From positions 151,639-215,638 of the forward strand of contig CDMY01000989.1 in the NCBI GenBank assembly GCA_001179505.1: a DNA stretch of 64,000 nt, given 5' to 3'. This DNA comes from Vitrella brassicaformis (taxonomy: Eukaryota; Sar; Vitrellaceae). The position numbers were made by a program, and so were the translations under genes. Below, piece after piece: positions 23,072-34,088 of this stretch; positions within the stretch are counted from its first letter, which is position 1; each line of letters starts with the position of its first letter. Under the pieces are notes generated by a model. That model had not been told where the DNA came from and did not search any database. It was given only the letters and a program-made list of their open reading frames with translations.

Positions 23072-24002
23072 TCAACTGAAGCGCACAAGCTTGACAGCAG
23101 GGGAAGGAGAGGGAGAGGGAGATTGGGTGTGTGTACAAAGGCATAGGTACACAGACAGATGAAAGTGTGGCTGACTGACCGCTCATGCATAGGCACACGA
23201 ACCGTGGTCCCTCGCATGCCGGCCCATCTGCCTGTTCTGACTGCATTTATTTATGGATTGTGTGTGGATGTGGGTCTTTATCTCGACCCTCTTGTGTGTC
23301 TGTCTGTCTGCTGAGTAGATAACAGTGGTCTAATTAGTACGGTAGACATGGGTAGGGACCGGCACGCGGGTAGACAGACAGCGTGTTGCCACCGGTTGTA
23401 GCGAATGTGTGAGGCCACCAATAGCGTGGCCTGGATGTATTTTTCGTCCCTGTCTGTCGGTGTGCGTACTGGACATATCCATCCAGGTGCGTGTTGGCCA
23501 ACCAATTCATCCCCCGGTGGATGCTTTTTGCGCACGTGTGTGTGGATGGACGGACCAGCTACCGCTAGGCCGCTGTGTGTGTGTTGTGCAAGTGCCTGCG
23601 TTCATGGCTGCCGGCTGTCCTGGGAATCGGTTCTGTCTCGGATGTATGAGCGCCATGTGTGACGGTGTGTGTGGCAATTAATTATCTGCTGTGAAACCCC
23701 GGTGCAGCTAAGCTACCATCTCGAGCGTGGTGTCCCCACCTCACCGCGCAGATAGACACTCGCGCATAACGTATATACGGAAACAAACAAAACGAGCACC
23801 CATCGCAGGATTGTTCACCTTCCAAGATGCCTCTCGACCTATGCGATGCGATCCATATGTATATGTACATGCACACACCGGCCGGCCGGCGGGTGAGTCT
23901 GTCTGTCTTTCGTATGACTCATTCGTATCGCACCCTCTTGGCCGGATGAGCTGACCACAACGTGTCACAACAGAACACCACACACCCGCCATACAGACAC
24001 AC
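23072..24002. other. convergent spacer, no gene seen
   Basis: About 930 bases lie between two convergent 3' ends. TG-rich and TCTG-rich patches alternate with ordinary sequence (23290-23320, 23560-23590). A CCGG-rich palindromic patch (GGCCGGCCGG) lies near 23880. Short open frames show no domain. Confidence 0.55.
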
Positions 24003-24782
24003 TCACTCAGAAGCTGTCTGTGTTGACTGACAGGTGTGGTGTGCTGTGCACCTGTGGAGAACTCCGGTTTGAGACGATAGTACTGCTTCTTGTCCCCAGG
24101 CTGCCTGAGAGCCGATACATGTACACACCACATCCATCTGTCACTGCTCATCAATCACCCTCTGTCTGGCTGGCTTACTTGTCATTGTCGGCGATCAGCT
24201 CCACCACACTCTTCAGGTGCGTCTGCCACACACAAACACAAACACACAAACAAACAAACAAACACACACACACGCACACACGCATGACGCGCCGCGCCGT
24301 ACCTCACACCGCCCCACAGACAGACACAGCCACACAAGCGCAGCGTACGTGTGGCTGGTTGGTGCGGCCGACGAGGTCCTTGATATTCCACGCATCCTGC
24401 GACTCGAACAGGCGGAACAACACATCCTTCAACTTGTCGGGGTCCATCGGCGGGTCACGCTGCTTGGCTGCCGAACACGACACATGGATAGAAGAAACCT
24501 CATGTGGTGTGGTGTGCGAGTGCGGGTGTGTGGGTTGCTGCGTGGCGTACGCACATGGAGGTTTCCTGGAGGCCTGCTGTGCGACTGCAGCCCTGGCGGG
24601 GGCGGGGCGGCCCTCATCCGAACTGTCGTCGTCTGCACACACACACATAGAAGGGCAGGGCGGGTGGCCAAGTAGGTGAGAGCAATCGACAGATGGGTGC
24701 ATTTCGCGGCCGTACCGTCGCCTCCAGGGCCTCCTGCCCTGATGGCCACATCCGGCTTGTAGTAGCTGAACAACTGACCGTT

Positions 24783-24813
<31 letters not shown>

Positions 24814-25890
24814 ACATACACACATACACAGGGGGCATCAAGTGTGTGTGTGTGTTCGAATCAGTCATTCCCCGACTGACCCTGGGTTGGTGGACACCCG
24901 ACGTCCGCTCATTGGGGTTGGTCTCGATGGTCTGCACGCGACGCTCTGATGCACACATCACATCCACACACAGACACACCGACACACAGACACACCGACA
25001 CATCGAGACAGGCACACGTGTGTGTGAGTCGGTGTGTGCATGGGCCTACTGACCAGGTTGTGCCAGCTGTACCCTCTTTTTCAGTTTCTGGCAGACACAG
25101 ATACACACACAGGGCTCACAAGTGATGCCATCCGTCCGACCTGACCTCCCCTGTGTGTCTGGACCTACCTGTTGTGCGGCGAGGTCATCACTGAAGGGCA
25201 CAAGGGTCGACGTGGTTTGCACCTCACCCTCCAGACTCATCACGGCCTCGCCACCCTACACAAATCAGTGCATTCCTCTACCTGTCTGTCTGTGCTCTTT
25301 GCTGTGCGGCTGGTGTTGCTGAGCGACCTGTGTGGCGATTCCCTTGACGTAGACGCCCTCGGTGGGTTTGCTCTGCACCTTGTACTGCCGTATCGACGAC
25401 CCGTCCACCCCCATGCTGCTGCTGGCGGGCGTGTGCGGAAGCACCAGACGCTCCTGCCAGCAGCAACGCGCACACAACACACACATACACAACACACGAT
25501 GATGTGTATTGCCGGTTGTGTGGATGTTTGTGTGTGTGTCAATCGCACCATTTTCCGTTCCCTGACAATGTGTCCGAGGATCTCTGAGGGCTGCGCCTGG
25601 TTCCACCGATCTGCCACAGCCTTGGGCACCTGCAGGCAACACAGATCTCATCAGATCAGCGTCAGCTCATGGTTGCGTGGCGTGGGTTTGTGTGTCAGGT
25701 GAGTGACCTTGAGCAGCCTGACAGGCAGTGGGTGGACCTGCACCTGCACGGGCGGATTCAGCCCGTTGCTGGCGCTCTCTGACATCCCTGGCGACGAAGA
25801 GGAAGGGCCGTTCCCAGGGGAAGAGATTCGTCCAAGCTCGCAGATCGGCGAGGGGGGAGATTTTTTGAATGCTGAGCGCATCCACCTCAT
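24003..25890 (-). CDS. GTF2F2: transcription initiation factor IIF, beta subunit (RAP30-like)
   Basis: ATG at 25890; about ten exons read downward. After an N-terminal Ser/Pro-rich segment, PLPVRLLK leads into VPKAVADRWNQAQPSEILGH, the start of the TFIIF-beta dimerisation domain. Then come VRLVLPHTPASS-like and YKVQSKPTEGVYVKGIATQ segments, acidic linkers (DDDSSDEGRPAPARAA) and the C-terminal winged helix: DKLKDVLFRLFESQDAWNIK, DLVGRTNQP, THLKSVVELIADNDK and GDKKQYYRLKPEF. The last block corresponds to the family's K-R-T-Q-Q-P ... L-K-P-E-Y region. TFIIF stabilises RNA polymerase II at promoters together with TFIIB. The final few codons are uncertain; splicing at a CAG near 24014 gives a stop at 24003-24005. 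Confidence 0.88.
24239..24282. repeat. (CA/CAAA)n repeat in an intron
   Basis: ACACAAAC/CACA units lie in the intron between winged-helix exons of the TFIIF beta gene. In the sense orientation this is a TG/TTTG tract before the acceptor. Confidence 0.8.
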
Positions 25891-26056
25891 CCGTATGTCC
25901 AGTACCAACCAGGATGAATGAATATCGCCATGGTGAATTGTCTTTCACGCAATGGACGGGTGGATGGATGAACGGACGAATCAGATCTGATTCAATGCAC
26001 AATGCGTCACGTGCAGACAACTCTCATCTCTCCTGCAGTGATAAGGTCACATCTCA

Positions 26057-26060
<4 letters not shown>

Positions 26061-26087
<27 letters not shown>
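26061..26087. repeat. (TGTC)n microsatellite
   Basis: Six TGTC units immediately follow the stop codon of the HEATR3-like gene, in its 3' untranslated region (CAGA in the sense orientation). Confidence 0.9.
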
Positions 26088-26223
26088 GTGTTGTGTTGTC
26101 TCTTGTAGTCGATGAATGCCTCAAGGTTGTCGGCCACCTCCTCCACACGACACACACTCGACTCGTCAAATGCCACTGACCTGCCCCGCACCTGCACGCA
26201 TCAATGGCCATGCAGATCTGCTG

Positions 26224-26257
<34 letters not shown>

Positions 26258-29200
26258 ACCGCTCTCTTGAGTGGCCCCTTGAGTTTGCCGAGGGTCTTGA
26301 GTGCATCCGCGTCACGGAGCAGATCGTTGCTGTCATCCTCTGACCACACGCACACACACGCACCGATGCATGGCGATTCGTGTGTGTGGATGCCCCAGCA
26401 CACTGACCAGCAAAGACGTCGAAGAGCGCATCGAGGAGTTCAACGAGGACGAGTGTGGGCGTCTTGCTGTCGGCCGCACACTCCAACACAATCCACAGAA
26501 ACCGCTGAATAAACGAACCAGTGGCCGACACACAGAGATGAATCTCCTTGGCGTGTGTATCCGTCTGCTATCCATGCCTGTCTGAGTGCCCTGTTGGGGT
26601 GGGTGACGTTGGCCGCGTTGAGCAGAACGTTGACCACACCAAAACACGCAGACCCCTACACAACACAACACAGACGCACACAGAGAGAGATACCCACACA
26701 GACAGCTAAATATTGCGTGAGACGAGACTGCCACACCAACCAAACCAGCTGACCTGCACTTGAGCGTTCTTCCACATGGAGCTGACGTCTTCGCTGCTGC
26801 CGTCATGGGACCGCTCTCTCGCCCTCGACACGAACGGCTCGCGCGGCGATATGAACCACTCGAACAAACGGTCCAGCAACTGACGCAACTCATCGGCTTC
26901 GTGGGCGTCCATCTGGGGCTGCTGTGGCTGTGGCTGGGCTTGTGTCGTCGGCAGGAGGGAGGTGGCCTTCTTGGCTGCGCGCATCGTCAGCTGATAGTGT
27001 GGATGACATTGACACACACATGGCACTCACATGGTGGCTGCAGGTTTGTGTTGTTCCATGGGTACGTGTGTGGCGGCTTCCATGAGAGCGATGATGGCCA
27101 TCTGCCCACACGGCGGCACTCGCACCCCCTCTGCCGTCTCGTCGGCCGCACTACTGCTGCACACACACACACACACGCACGCACACATACGATATCGACA
27201 CACACATGGACGGTGTGTGTGCGGATTCACCTGGCCGGCTGTGCCTCTGTGTCCGTCATGTCTGTCTGGTTGTCTGCGGCATCAGCAGGGGGAGCGCTGA
27301 AGTGGTGCGGTGCGGTGAGGTGGATGAAGCGCATGGCACCCGACAGACACCGGAGGGGCACATCCACAAACCACGACAGTGAAGGGCCGGTGGTCCCTGC
27401 ACCAATCAGTGCCCCACACACACACACATCCATGTGAATGGCGGACAACGCGGCGGGCTGTTACCCACCTCTGTCTGATGCCGTGAGGGCAGCGGTGAGT
27501 TGCAGTGCGGTAGCGAGGGTCTCCAAACACACAGACAGCTCCTCCCACCAATCCCTGCACATGAGGCATCCATCCATCCATCCATCAGCCATTGAGTGCA
27601 TTCCGGTAGATCTATACGTGTGCTGCGTGCAGATGGCCCGCAGCCAGGGGGCATCCAGAGAGTCGCACCACCGCACACACGAACCACACAGCTGACGACA
27701 TGACACACACAGACACATGAAGCGTGTAACAGTATCTGTGTGCTGTTGGCCGACCTCCGTGACGACGTGTTGGTCCGACTCGATGAACTGCGCCATCTGC
27801 TGCGACAGGTCTGTGCTGTCGTTGCCTCCCTCCATCGACACGTCGCCGTCATGCTCACCCTCAGTCGGCTGGGCGTCTCCTGACATTCGCACAGAGAGAG
27901 AGAGAGAGATACGCCACCAGTTGTGTCTGCTGTCTGTTTCTGTGTGCGGATGTTGCCCCCCTCCCTCACGGCTCACCAGAGATGTTGACGAGTATCTCGA
28001 GCGCCGTCTTGACTGCCTGCGCCTGCACTGCCCACTTGCCGCACTCCTACACACCATATCATCGCAGACAGCCAGTGGTTTCCCCCTCTCTCTCCGTGTG
28101 TCTCTCTGTGTGAGTATACCGTTTCCACTTCCTTGGTCCTTCCCTCCCTGGTGCCGTCCTGCATCTTCTCCCCTTTGCGCAACACCAACCCCTCACCCTC
28201 ACCACCACCACCACCACCAACCGCACCACCACCCACAGCTGCCTTATCTCCTTTGCTGCCCTTGTCAGCAGGGGCTGCCGTGGCAGCACTCAGCAGGGGC
28301 TGCAGCAACACAAAGGGGTCGACAGACAGGGAACCAAACAGCAGCTGCATCGTGGTGTTGCTGAGGGCATGGGCGCCTGAGAGATTGTATAGGGCACCTG
28401 CAGACAGACAGGGAGATGTGTGTGTGGAATGTCTGAATGAACCAAGGACATCTCTACCTGTCAGCTGCACAGCGTGCAACATGCTTGTGTCGGGCGTGGT
28501 CTGCTGCTGCTGCTGCAGCCGCACGATGCACTCCTCGATCGACCGAATGCCCTCACTGCCGATGGCCGATGCCTAATCGACACATACACACACACACACA
28601 CACACACAAGGGCATCCCTCAACCCTCCCTCCCCCCTGGCTGCACCAGACATGTCGACTCACCGCCTGTGGGTTGTCGTCAGTGACCACCAGCAGCAGGC
28701 CGGCCGCGGAGCCCATCACGAGGGCCTCCACACAATAGGAACCATCACCTGCAATCGACTCAGGGGGGAAGGAAGGGAGGGGCGTGCTTATGTGTGAGTG
28801 GGTGCCTTGCTCAGCTCAGCACAGCTTACCAGTGGCCAGCTGTGTGACGTTCTTCAGCAGTTGCTGCCCGCCCTCAGCCGACGATATGCGGCTCGTCACC
28901 TCGGCGAACTGACGACTACAGCCAGCAATCAGCAACCGACATGGAGAGAGCCACATCTTGCGTGTCGTCAGGTGTGTGTGGTTACCACAGGTGTCTGAGT
29001 GTGTTGAGTATGTGGTCGATGGCCAGTGAGTGCGCCGCCATGGTGTCTGCCGCAACGACCACCACGCCATCGTGCTTCACCTGACCCAAGCTCTGATGAT
29101 CAACGGACGGAGAGAGAGTGAAAATGAATGGCATTTGTCTGCCTGATGTAGGGAACTCTCTCTGTGAATGGCAGTGCACCTCATTCATGGCGTCGATGAG

Positions 29201-29758
29201 GCTGTCAACGATGTTGAAGTGCTCCACCAGCTGGCGTGTCACCTTTTCTGGCGCCCATGACGTCACACCACGGATCACCTGCACACACACACACACACAC
29301 TCACACACACAGGTATAACCACGGTTGCACTCCTGTCCGGTCCGCACCAAAATAACGCAACGCACCTGCAGGGCGCCGAGGCGCACTTGTGTGTTGTCCT
29401 TGAGGAGCGGGAAGAGCATGCCCAGTGCCGATGTGTGATTGAGGAAGTAGTGGGCGGCCGGCGATGGGTCCGAGAGGATGTTGCTGAGAGCGATGCACGA
29501 CAGCTCTCGCGTCCGCCAGTCGGTGCTGTTCAGCTGATGGAACCACACAGACAGCCATTAACAGCCATCCATCCACCTCTTGTGCTTGCTGTATGGCCTT
29601 GCCTTTGTGACGATGGTCTCGTCAAAACAGTCGTGCCCTTTGGTCATGATCTCCTGCATGGCATGCTGCTCGGCCGCCTCCCGCAGGTCCTGACCCGTGA
29701 CCATCGGCTGATGGGCTCCCTTGCCGGCACGACGACGCTGCCGCTGCTGCTTACCCAT
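26084..29758 (-). CDS. HEATR3: HEAT-repeat protein 3 / symportin SYO1 homologue
   Basis: ATG at 29758 (MGKQQRQRRRAGKGAH, a basic N-terminus typical of the family); TAG at 26084-26086. About eighteen exons encode an armadillo/HEAT solenoid: STDWRTRELSCIALSNILSD, FPLLKDNTQVRLGALQ, AAHSLAIDHILNTLRHLW, VKTALEILVNISG. An acidic insertion (GDVSMEGGNDSTDLSQQ) lies in the middle. The C-terminus is diagnostic: LVELLDALFDVFAEDDSND, then LKTLGKLKGPLKRAVRGRS and a last VADNLEAFIDYKR helix, matching the end of human HEATR3. The family chaperones newly made RPL5 and RPL11 and carries them into the nucleus to build the 5S RNP. Several internal repeats carry low-complexity inserts (poly-Gly/Glu near 28200, polyQ near 28505). 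Confidence 0.87.
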
Positions 29759-30545
29759 CAGAGATCTCGCTCTACTGATGGATGAATCGGGCAGACGACT
29801 GGCAGACGCGGTGGACGAGAAGAAGAACTCCGTGAAACCGCTCGACGAGAAAAAGCTCGCACAAAAAATGAATTCTCGGCGAGACGGGACGGAGACGATG
29901 CTTGTGGAGAACACGTGGAACGAAATAGGATCCGCCGCTCTCCAAATCCTCCATTCTCCGCGGCGAGGCTCTCCTCCTTCTCCCTCTGGCTGCCGATTAT
30001 TTTCCTGGTTATCTCCATCTTCATATACGGCACTAGCGGACAGCACTTCCACGGCGGCTTCTGAGGCCGGCCACTCCCCCTGCAGCATCCAGCCCAAGAA
30101 CACTCCCATCCCCGGCCCCATCCAAAATGTCCTGCCCTTCGACGGCAACACCGAAATCGAGGAGGAGGCCAGCGATCATGTGAAGCGAGGAAACCGAGGA
30201 CGTTCACACTGCAAGGAGCCATCAGGTAACGATTCACACCGTCAAGAAATCAAGAGCCTCGGGATTGTTCACCGCTGCAGAGAGCGAGCCCACACAATTA
30301 AGCTGCTCATTCAGAGCTGCTCACTCGTCTTTATCGCGGTCTGAGAACAACTTGTCAGTCTGTGACGCTTTCGTTATTGGTTTATAGGCAGAGGAGCCGC
30401 AGAAGACAGAGGCGGCGCTGGCCGAAAATTGACAGCCCACACAACAAGAGCTGCTCATTCAGAGCTGCTCAATCGCTGCTCAATCGCCTGCGCAGAGACG
30501 TCGACAGGAGCCGACAGGGCCCTGCAGGAGAGGAGGAGACAGTCA
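29759..30545. other. 5' spacer; open plus-strand frame of doubtful coding value
   Basis: A plus-strand ATG at 29778 opens a frame of about 150 codons (MDESGRRLADAVDEKKNSV ..., Ser/Pro-rich middle, acidic end). It begins only 20 bases from the divergent HEATR3 ATG and shows no recognised domain, so it is probably promoter or 5' UTR sequence open by chance. A 23-base perfect direct repeat lies at 30301-30323 and 30449-30471. Confidence 0.4.
30301..30471. repeat. 23-bp perfect direct repeat, 148 bases apart
   Basis: The sequence beginning AGCTGCTCATTCAGAGCTGC occurs at 30301-30323 and again, identical over 23 bases, at 30449-30471. Each copy itself contains a shorter AGCTGCTCA duplication. It lies just upstream of the RPA70-like fragment. 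Confidence 0.9.
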
Positions 30546-31755
30546 ATGGCGACGGCAACGCCATTGGACATAGTTGGGTTGCTCACGGGGCAAGGGAGGG
30601 AGTCCAAGAAGCTGCGGGTGGCAAAGATCATCAACAAGACCCCCGCTGAGCTCAAGTAAGCAATCCACGAGAGTTATCTGCATGTGTGCATTGCCAATAG
30701 CTGACAGATGATGTATGACGGCATGCATTATGCATGCAACTGTAGCTGTAAAGTACACGACGGGAGTCGCACCGCCTCATAGCCACCGACCTGCCGGCGG
30801 CCAAGGACATCGATAAGGGGGACTGCATAGTCATCAAAAACGTCCATGTCCGAGGCGACGGGTAGGATTCCATTGCATGCATGCACACATGTATGATGTG
30901 TATGTGTGTGCTCAGGCCTGGCAGGCACCTGCACGCCACCGCCGCTGAGCGGCAGCCCATGCTGCTCGCCGACCTGCGGGTCGGGCGGTCGGCGATGCAG
31001 GTCATTGAGGCCACGGTGACGTCAATGTGAGTGCCTGCAAGCACAGGATGGGATGCAGCGAGGGCTTGCGGCCGCCATTTCATTCCTTCTCTATCACCTG
31101 ATGTGTCTCACTGTCCAGATCGCAGCTGGGCACCTGCAGCAACGGCAGCAGCATGTTTTTCTCTACACTAAGACAAGGGCAGGTGAGCACAGAAAGCGCT
31201 GATGACCATTCGATGTGTGTGTCGCATTCATGACTTGTGTGCTGATGTCAGGAGGAAATAAAAGGTGTGCGCCTTCGGGCAGGCCGCCACCGCACACTAC
31301 AACAAGATGGCCAAGGACAAAGTAAGATGGCGACATTCACGGACACACAGGAGGCCTTGTATTTCTTTATTGGTCTGTGTGCTGTTGACAGAAATACTGC
31401 CTAGCCGACTTCACCGTCAAACACAAAAACAAGTCAACACGATTATGGACAGAGACGTGGACGCGCCATGCAACACACTGTCTGTTTCTCCTTCCTCAGG
31501 CAATACAACACGACAGGCCATCGCTACGAGATATACCTCGAGACCGACACCATCATACGAGAGTGTACGCATCCATCACATGATATGAAGCCCCCGTTGC
31601 ACGCATACACACGGATGGAACTTCATGTTCGATGTCTCACTCTGCAGGTGCCCTCCCCCAGGCTGCCCCCGCCCCACCTGCTGCTCAAGCTGCCCCAGCC
31701 CCCGCTGCCGCTGGTGGTGCTGCTGCTGGCGCCCGACGACAGCGACAGATCCATG
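30546..31755 (+). pseudogene. replication protein A 70 kDa subunit-like N-terminal fragment
   Basis: Exons starting at ATG 30546 give MATATPLDIVGLLTGQG, VAKIINKTPAELK, then SHRLIATDLPAAKDIDKGDC and IVIKNVHVRGDG. These are followed by an OB-fold-like stretch: MQVIEATVTSISQLGTCSNG, SSMFFSTLRQGQ, VCAFGQAATAHYNKM, KYCLADFTVKHKNK and QYNTTGHRYEIYLETDTIIR. The last blocks line up with DNA-binding domain A of RPA1 (the family's ATAFNE ... KQF ... DYEM pattern). An Ala/Pro-rich linker follows. At the EEIK-to-VCAFG junction (about 31262) the reading frame is off by one base. Nothing like DBD-B, DBD-C or the zinc ribbon follows, so this is a truncated, probably inactive copy. Confidence 0.6.
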
Positions 31756-32211
31756 TAGGTTCAATCCTCAAATGCCTCTTTGCCGAAATGAGCGTCTTCT
31801 CCTTGCTCATTTCATCAGATGGTCGCCGTTGTGGCTGTCAATGGCGTTGCTGCCGCTCCCCCCGCCCTGCAGGGGCCAGGGTACGTCCTGGAGGACGTGA
31901 CGGCCGCGATGGTGGCGCACATCAGCGACCTCCTGCGCCGCACTCCCATACGCACCGCCGCCATGGCCACTGCCGCCACCTTAGGGCTCCCTCCTCAACA
32001 CACCGGCGTGGTGCAGACAGGGCGATCGTTGCCTGCATTTTATATCGCGGTCGGTGTACGCAACGAGCTCCGATGTTCTGAAACCGAATGCTGTAGGGGT
32101 AAGAAAGGACACGGACATAGATCCGTCGACTAATGAGTACTACATGTCCCACGGCACGATGAACAATGCACTGTGATGCGTCGACTTGTGTGTGTCCGTA
32201 CGTGTGTGCAG
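31756..32211 (+). other. exon-like segment linking RPA70-like and PARP-like fragments
   Basis: A phase-0 intron (GT at about 31757, AG at about 31818) joins the RPA-like linker to MVAVVAVNGVAAAPPALQGP, YVLEDVTAAMVAHISDLLRR and AAMATAATLGLPPQHTGVV. The sequence is helical, Ala-rich and unassigned. It runs into a 36-base segment (32020-32055) repeated at 35021-35056, after which the frame stops. Confidence 0.4.
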
Positions 32212-32712
32212 GGGATTTGGGGCGGCCTCGACCCACCCATGAGTAGCGGAATGCTGAGACACGCATCATACTTTGCCACCCAGGCCTGCAAAAGGTGAGA
32301 GAAACACGTGACAACCATCAGCGCAGTCATTCATTGATGTATGTCGTGCCCACCAGTGAACTCACTCACCTTGGTGTGTGTCGATGCAGCGCACGCGTTT
32401 ACGCAGCCGGGCAGAGGCGGTCTGAGGGTCATGCTGCTCTGCCGCGTGACGCTCGGCCGCCTATTCGACGCACACGGGAATACCCGCAACGATGCGCCGG
32501 CGGCACCGCACGGCTTCGACAGCGTGCTGGCGAGGGAGGGGAGTACGGCCATCCGACTGCACCACCACGAGGTGAGCTGAGCAGCACAGACACGGACACA
32601 CGCAAGCAGGGATGTGATTGACGCGATGTCCCTCTCTCTGTGTGTGCAGATGGCCGTCTACGACGTAGCCCAGTCGTATGTAGAATACCTGCTGTATTAT
32701 CGTGATGTATAG
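32212..32712 (+). pseudogene. PARP/tankyrase-type catalytic-domain C-terminal fragment
   Basis: Three exon-like blocks: a first (32212-32294) with LDPPMSSGMLRHASYFATQA; a second (about 32390-32571) with LRVMLLCRVTLGRLFDAHGN, APHGFDSVLAREGS and IRLHHHE; and a last with MAVYDVAQSYVEYLLYYRDV and a TAG at 32710-32712. The order YFA, then MLLCRVTLG, then PHGFDSV, then the VYDVAQ...YL strand is that of the ADP-ribosyltransferase domain, closest in style to tankyrases. The upstream part with the NAD-binding His is missing, and the junction between the first two blocks is out of frame by eye. I read it as a truncated relic; joining to the RPA-like exons upstream would make an unlikely chimera. Confidence 0.6.
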
Positions 32713-33093
32713 ACGGGAGAATTCCTGTGAGACGGACGTGCCGTCGATGAGTAGAGGCGACTCATCTGCAGAGGACGTGAAGTGATACGACTGTCAACGT
32801 GGCTTAGTCGCATGTACGCGTGGATGAATTGGCCGGGGACACGTTCCGCTTCATTTGATTTTTCGATTCTCAACCATTTCCTGCAACGACATTTTCAACG
32901 ACATGATTCGACTGATGCTGCCGCTCAAGACTGACATCAGTCCAGGTTCGGCAGAATGCAGACAGAGACGATAGGACAAATCATGTCTGTCTGCCTGTCT
33001 CCCACGCGCAGACGACACAGGGCGCACTCTTCTGGCCTCCTCGGCCTTCGAGATAGCTCGCGTCTCTGTATGCTGTATACCGTCTCTGCTACG

Positions 33094-33450
33094 ATGGGCG
33101 GCGGCCTGGTCATCAAGGGGATCTTTCTGGGGAACAAGAAGGAGTTTTCTCAGGGGTGGCGCCAGCCATCCCTTTTTACGAAGAATTACCGTCTTTTCCG
33201 TCGGGTGTGGCAGACTTATACGAGGGGCATAGATGTGGATTTCTCCCAAGTCGGCCAGGACGGAAGCCCTCCATCATCGGATGGAGACGGTGGGGGTGGA
33301 GATGGTGGGGGTGGGGGTGGTGGGGGTGGAGGCGGGGGTCCTCCGGCCACAACCACAGCTGCCGCAGCTGCCGCAGCTCCCTCAGTTGGGACGTCCTTGC
33401 AGCCGGCACCTTCGGTCTTTTGGCAAATCTACTCAACAAAACATCGATAG
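33094..33450 (+). CDS. hypothetical Gly-rich ORF, doubtful
   Basis: ATG 33094 opens about 118 codons: MGGGLVIKGIFLGNKKEFSQ, a basic/aromatic segment (NYRLFRRVWQTYTRG), then a pure Gly run with Asp, then Thr/Ala and a short tail ending in a stop at 33448-33450. The Gly run comes from a GGTGGGGGT-type repeat (about 33288-33345), which keeps several frames open. No family is recognisable. It lies inside the fragment patchwork and may be noncoding. Confidence 0.25.
   Translation: MGGGLVIKGIFLGNKKEFSQGWRQPSLFTKNYRLFRRVWQTYTRGIDVDFSQVGQDGSPPSSDGDGGGGDGGGGGGGGGGGGPPATTTAAAAAAAPSVGTSLQPAPSVFWQIYSTKHR
33288..33345 (+). repeat. G-rich (GGTGGGGGT)n tract
   Basis: An almost pure G/T tract with repeated GGTGGGGGTGG units. 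The clustered G runs could form quadruplex structures on the plus strand. Confidence 0.8.
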
Positions 33451-33624
33451 ACCGAGCCTATAGCGTAGGCAGTGCTCCTGACAAGAGGTGAGTGAGCGAA
33501 TGAGGACAGATCAGCATAGCACTGAGCACAGCACTAGTAATGTGTCGTTCACTCTGTTGTCAGGAATGGAAACGAGCAGAAGTGTGAGGGTGATTCATAC
33601 CGCACAACCCCTCATTGTGCATTC

Positions 33625-34045
33625 CTTCCAGCTGCTGTGCTGTTGAATTCTTCGCCAGCTGCTGCTGCCATCGTGCCGCCGTGCCTCCCAAAGGCAAGTT
33701 GCTGCACGAAGCTGATAAAATAGGTACAGAAGGACCACGAGGAGAAGCCAGATGAGAAGCCGACCCGCAGCGATGATGCACCGCATGGCTTTGTGGGATT
33801 CCTACGGTTTAGCGAGATATTCGGCTATGTTCTGCACTTCAGCGCCTGCAACCACCGCACCAACGAGCACGTCACGCTCCAGCTCGAGAGCGTCATCCCC
33901 CGTGTGTTGGACTACCCCGAGGTGACTGACGGCCAGACGCACACCAAGGGCCCCCTTTATTTTTTGTGGGTATTCATCGACATCCTCACCATCATCTGGC
34001 GCGTCTGCCCGAAGTAAGACCTGCACAGATGCATGTTGTTTTTTT
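33625..34045 (+). repeat. dispersed duplicated gene segment, copy A
   Basis: About 400 bases closely match the reverse complement of 45385-45790. On the plus strand an exon-like frame reads DHEEKPDEKPTRSDDAPHGF, HRTNEHVTLQLESVIPRVLD, YPEVTDGQTHTKGPLYFLWV and FIDILTIIWRVCPK, ending at a GTAAGACC donor that is conserved in both copies. This copy has a 30-base insertion (about 33819-33848) relative to copy B. The antisense strand also holds an open frame starting with a hydrophobic helix (IIAAGRLLIWLLLVVLLYL). Parent gene not recognised. Confidence 0.75.
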
Positions 34046-34088
34046 CCCAGGCCACCACAATGACGGTGTGACACTGTATGTCCCTCAG

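Noticed and set aside
23876-23892. GGCCGGCCGG palindrome as a regulatory site
   Set aside because: Short GC palindromes are expected in GC-rich DNA and nothing nearby supports a function.
24213-24391. Cys/Val-rich frames over TG tracts
   Set aside because: (TG)n translates to Cys-Val repeats; these lie in introns of the TFIIF beta gene.
26061-26087. Regular TGTC array considered as a CRISPR-like or minisatellite repeat
   Set aside because: It is a simple tetranucleotide microsatellite without spacers; the same unit recurs throughout introns and spacers.
29778-30240. Plus-strand ORF starting MDESGRRLADAVDEKK
   Set aside because: Starts 20 bases from a divergent conserved gene's ATG, no domain, and no convincing splice continuation; kept only as a note in the spacer entry.
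33094-33450. Gly-rich ORF as an m-AAA/FtsH protease N-terminal region
   Set aside because: The Gly run superficially resembles these proteins, but no transmembrane or AAA motif is present and the run is explained by the G-rich repeat.
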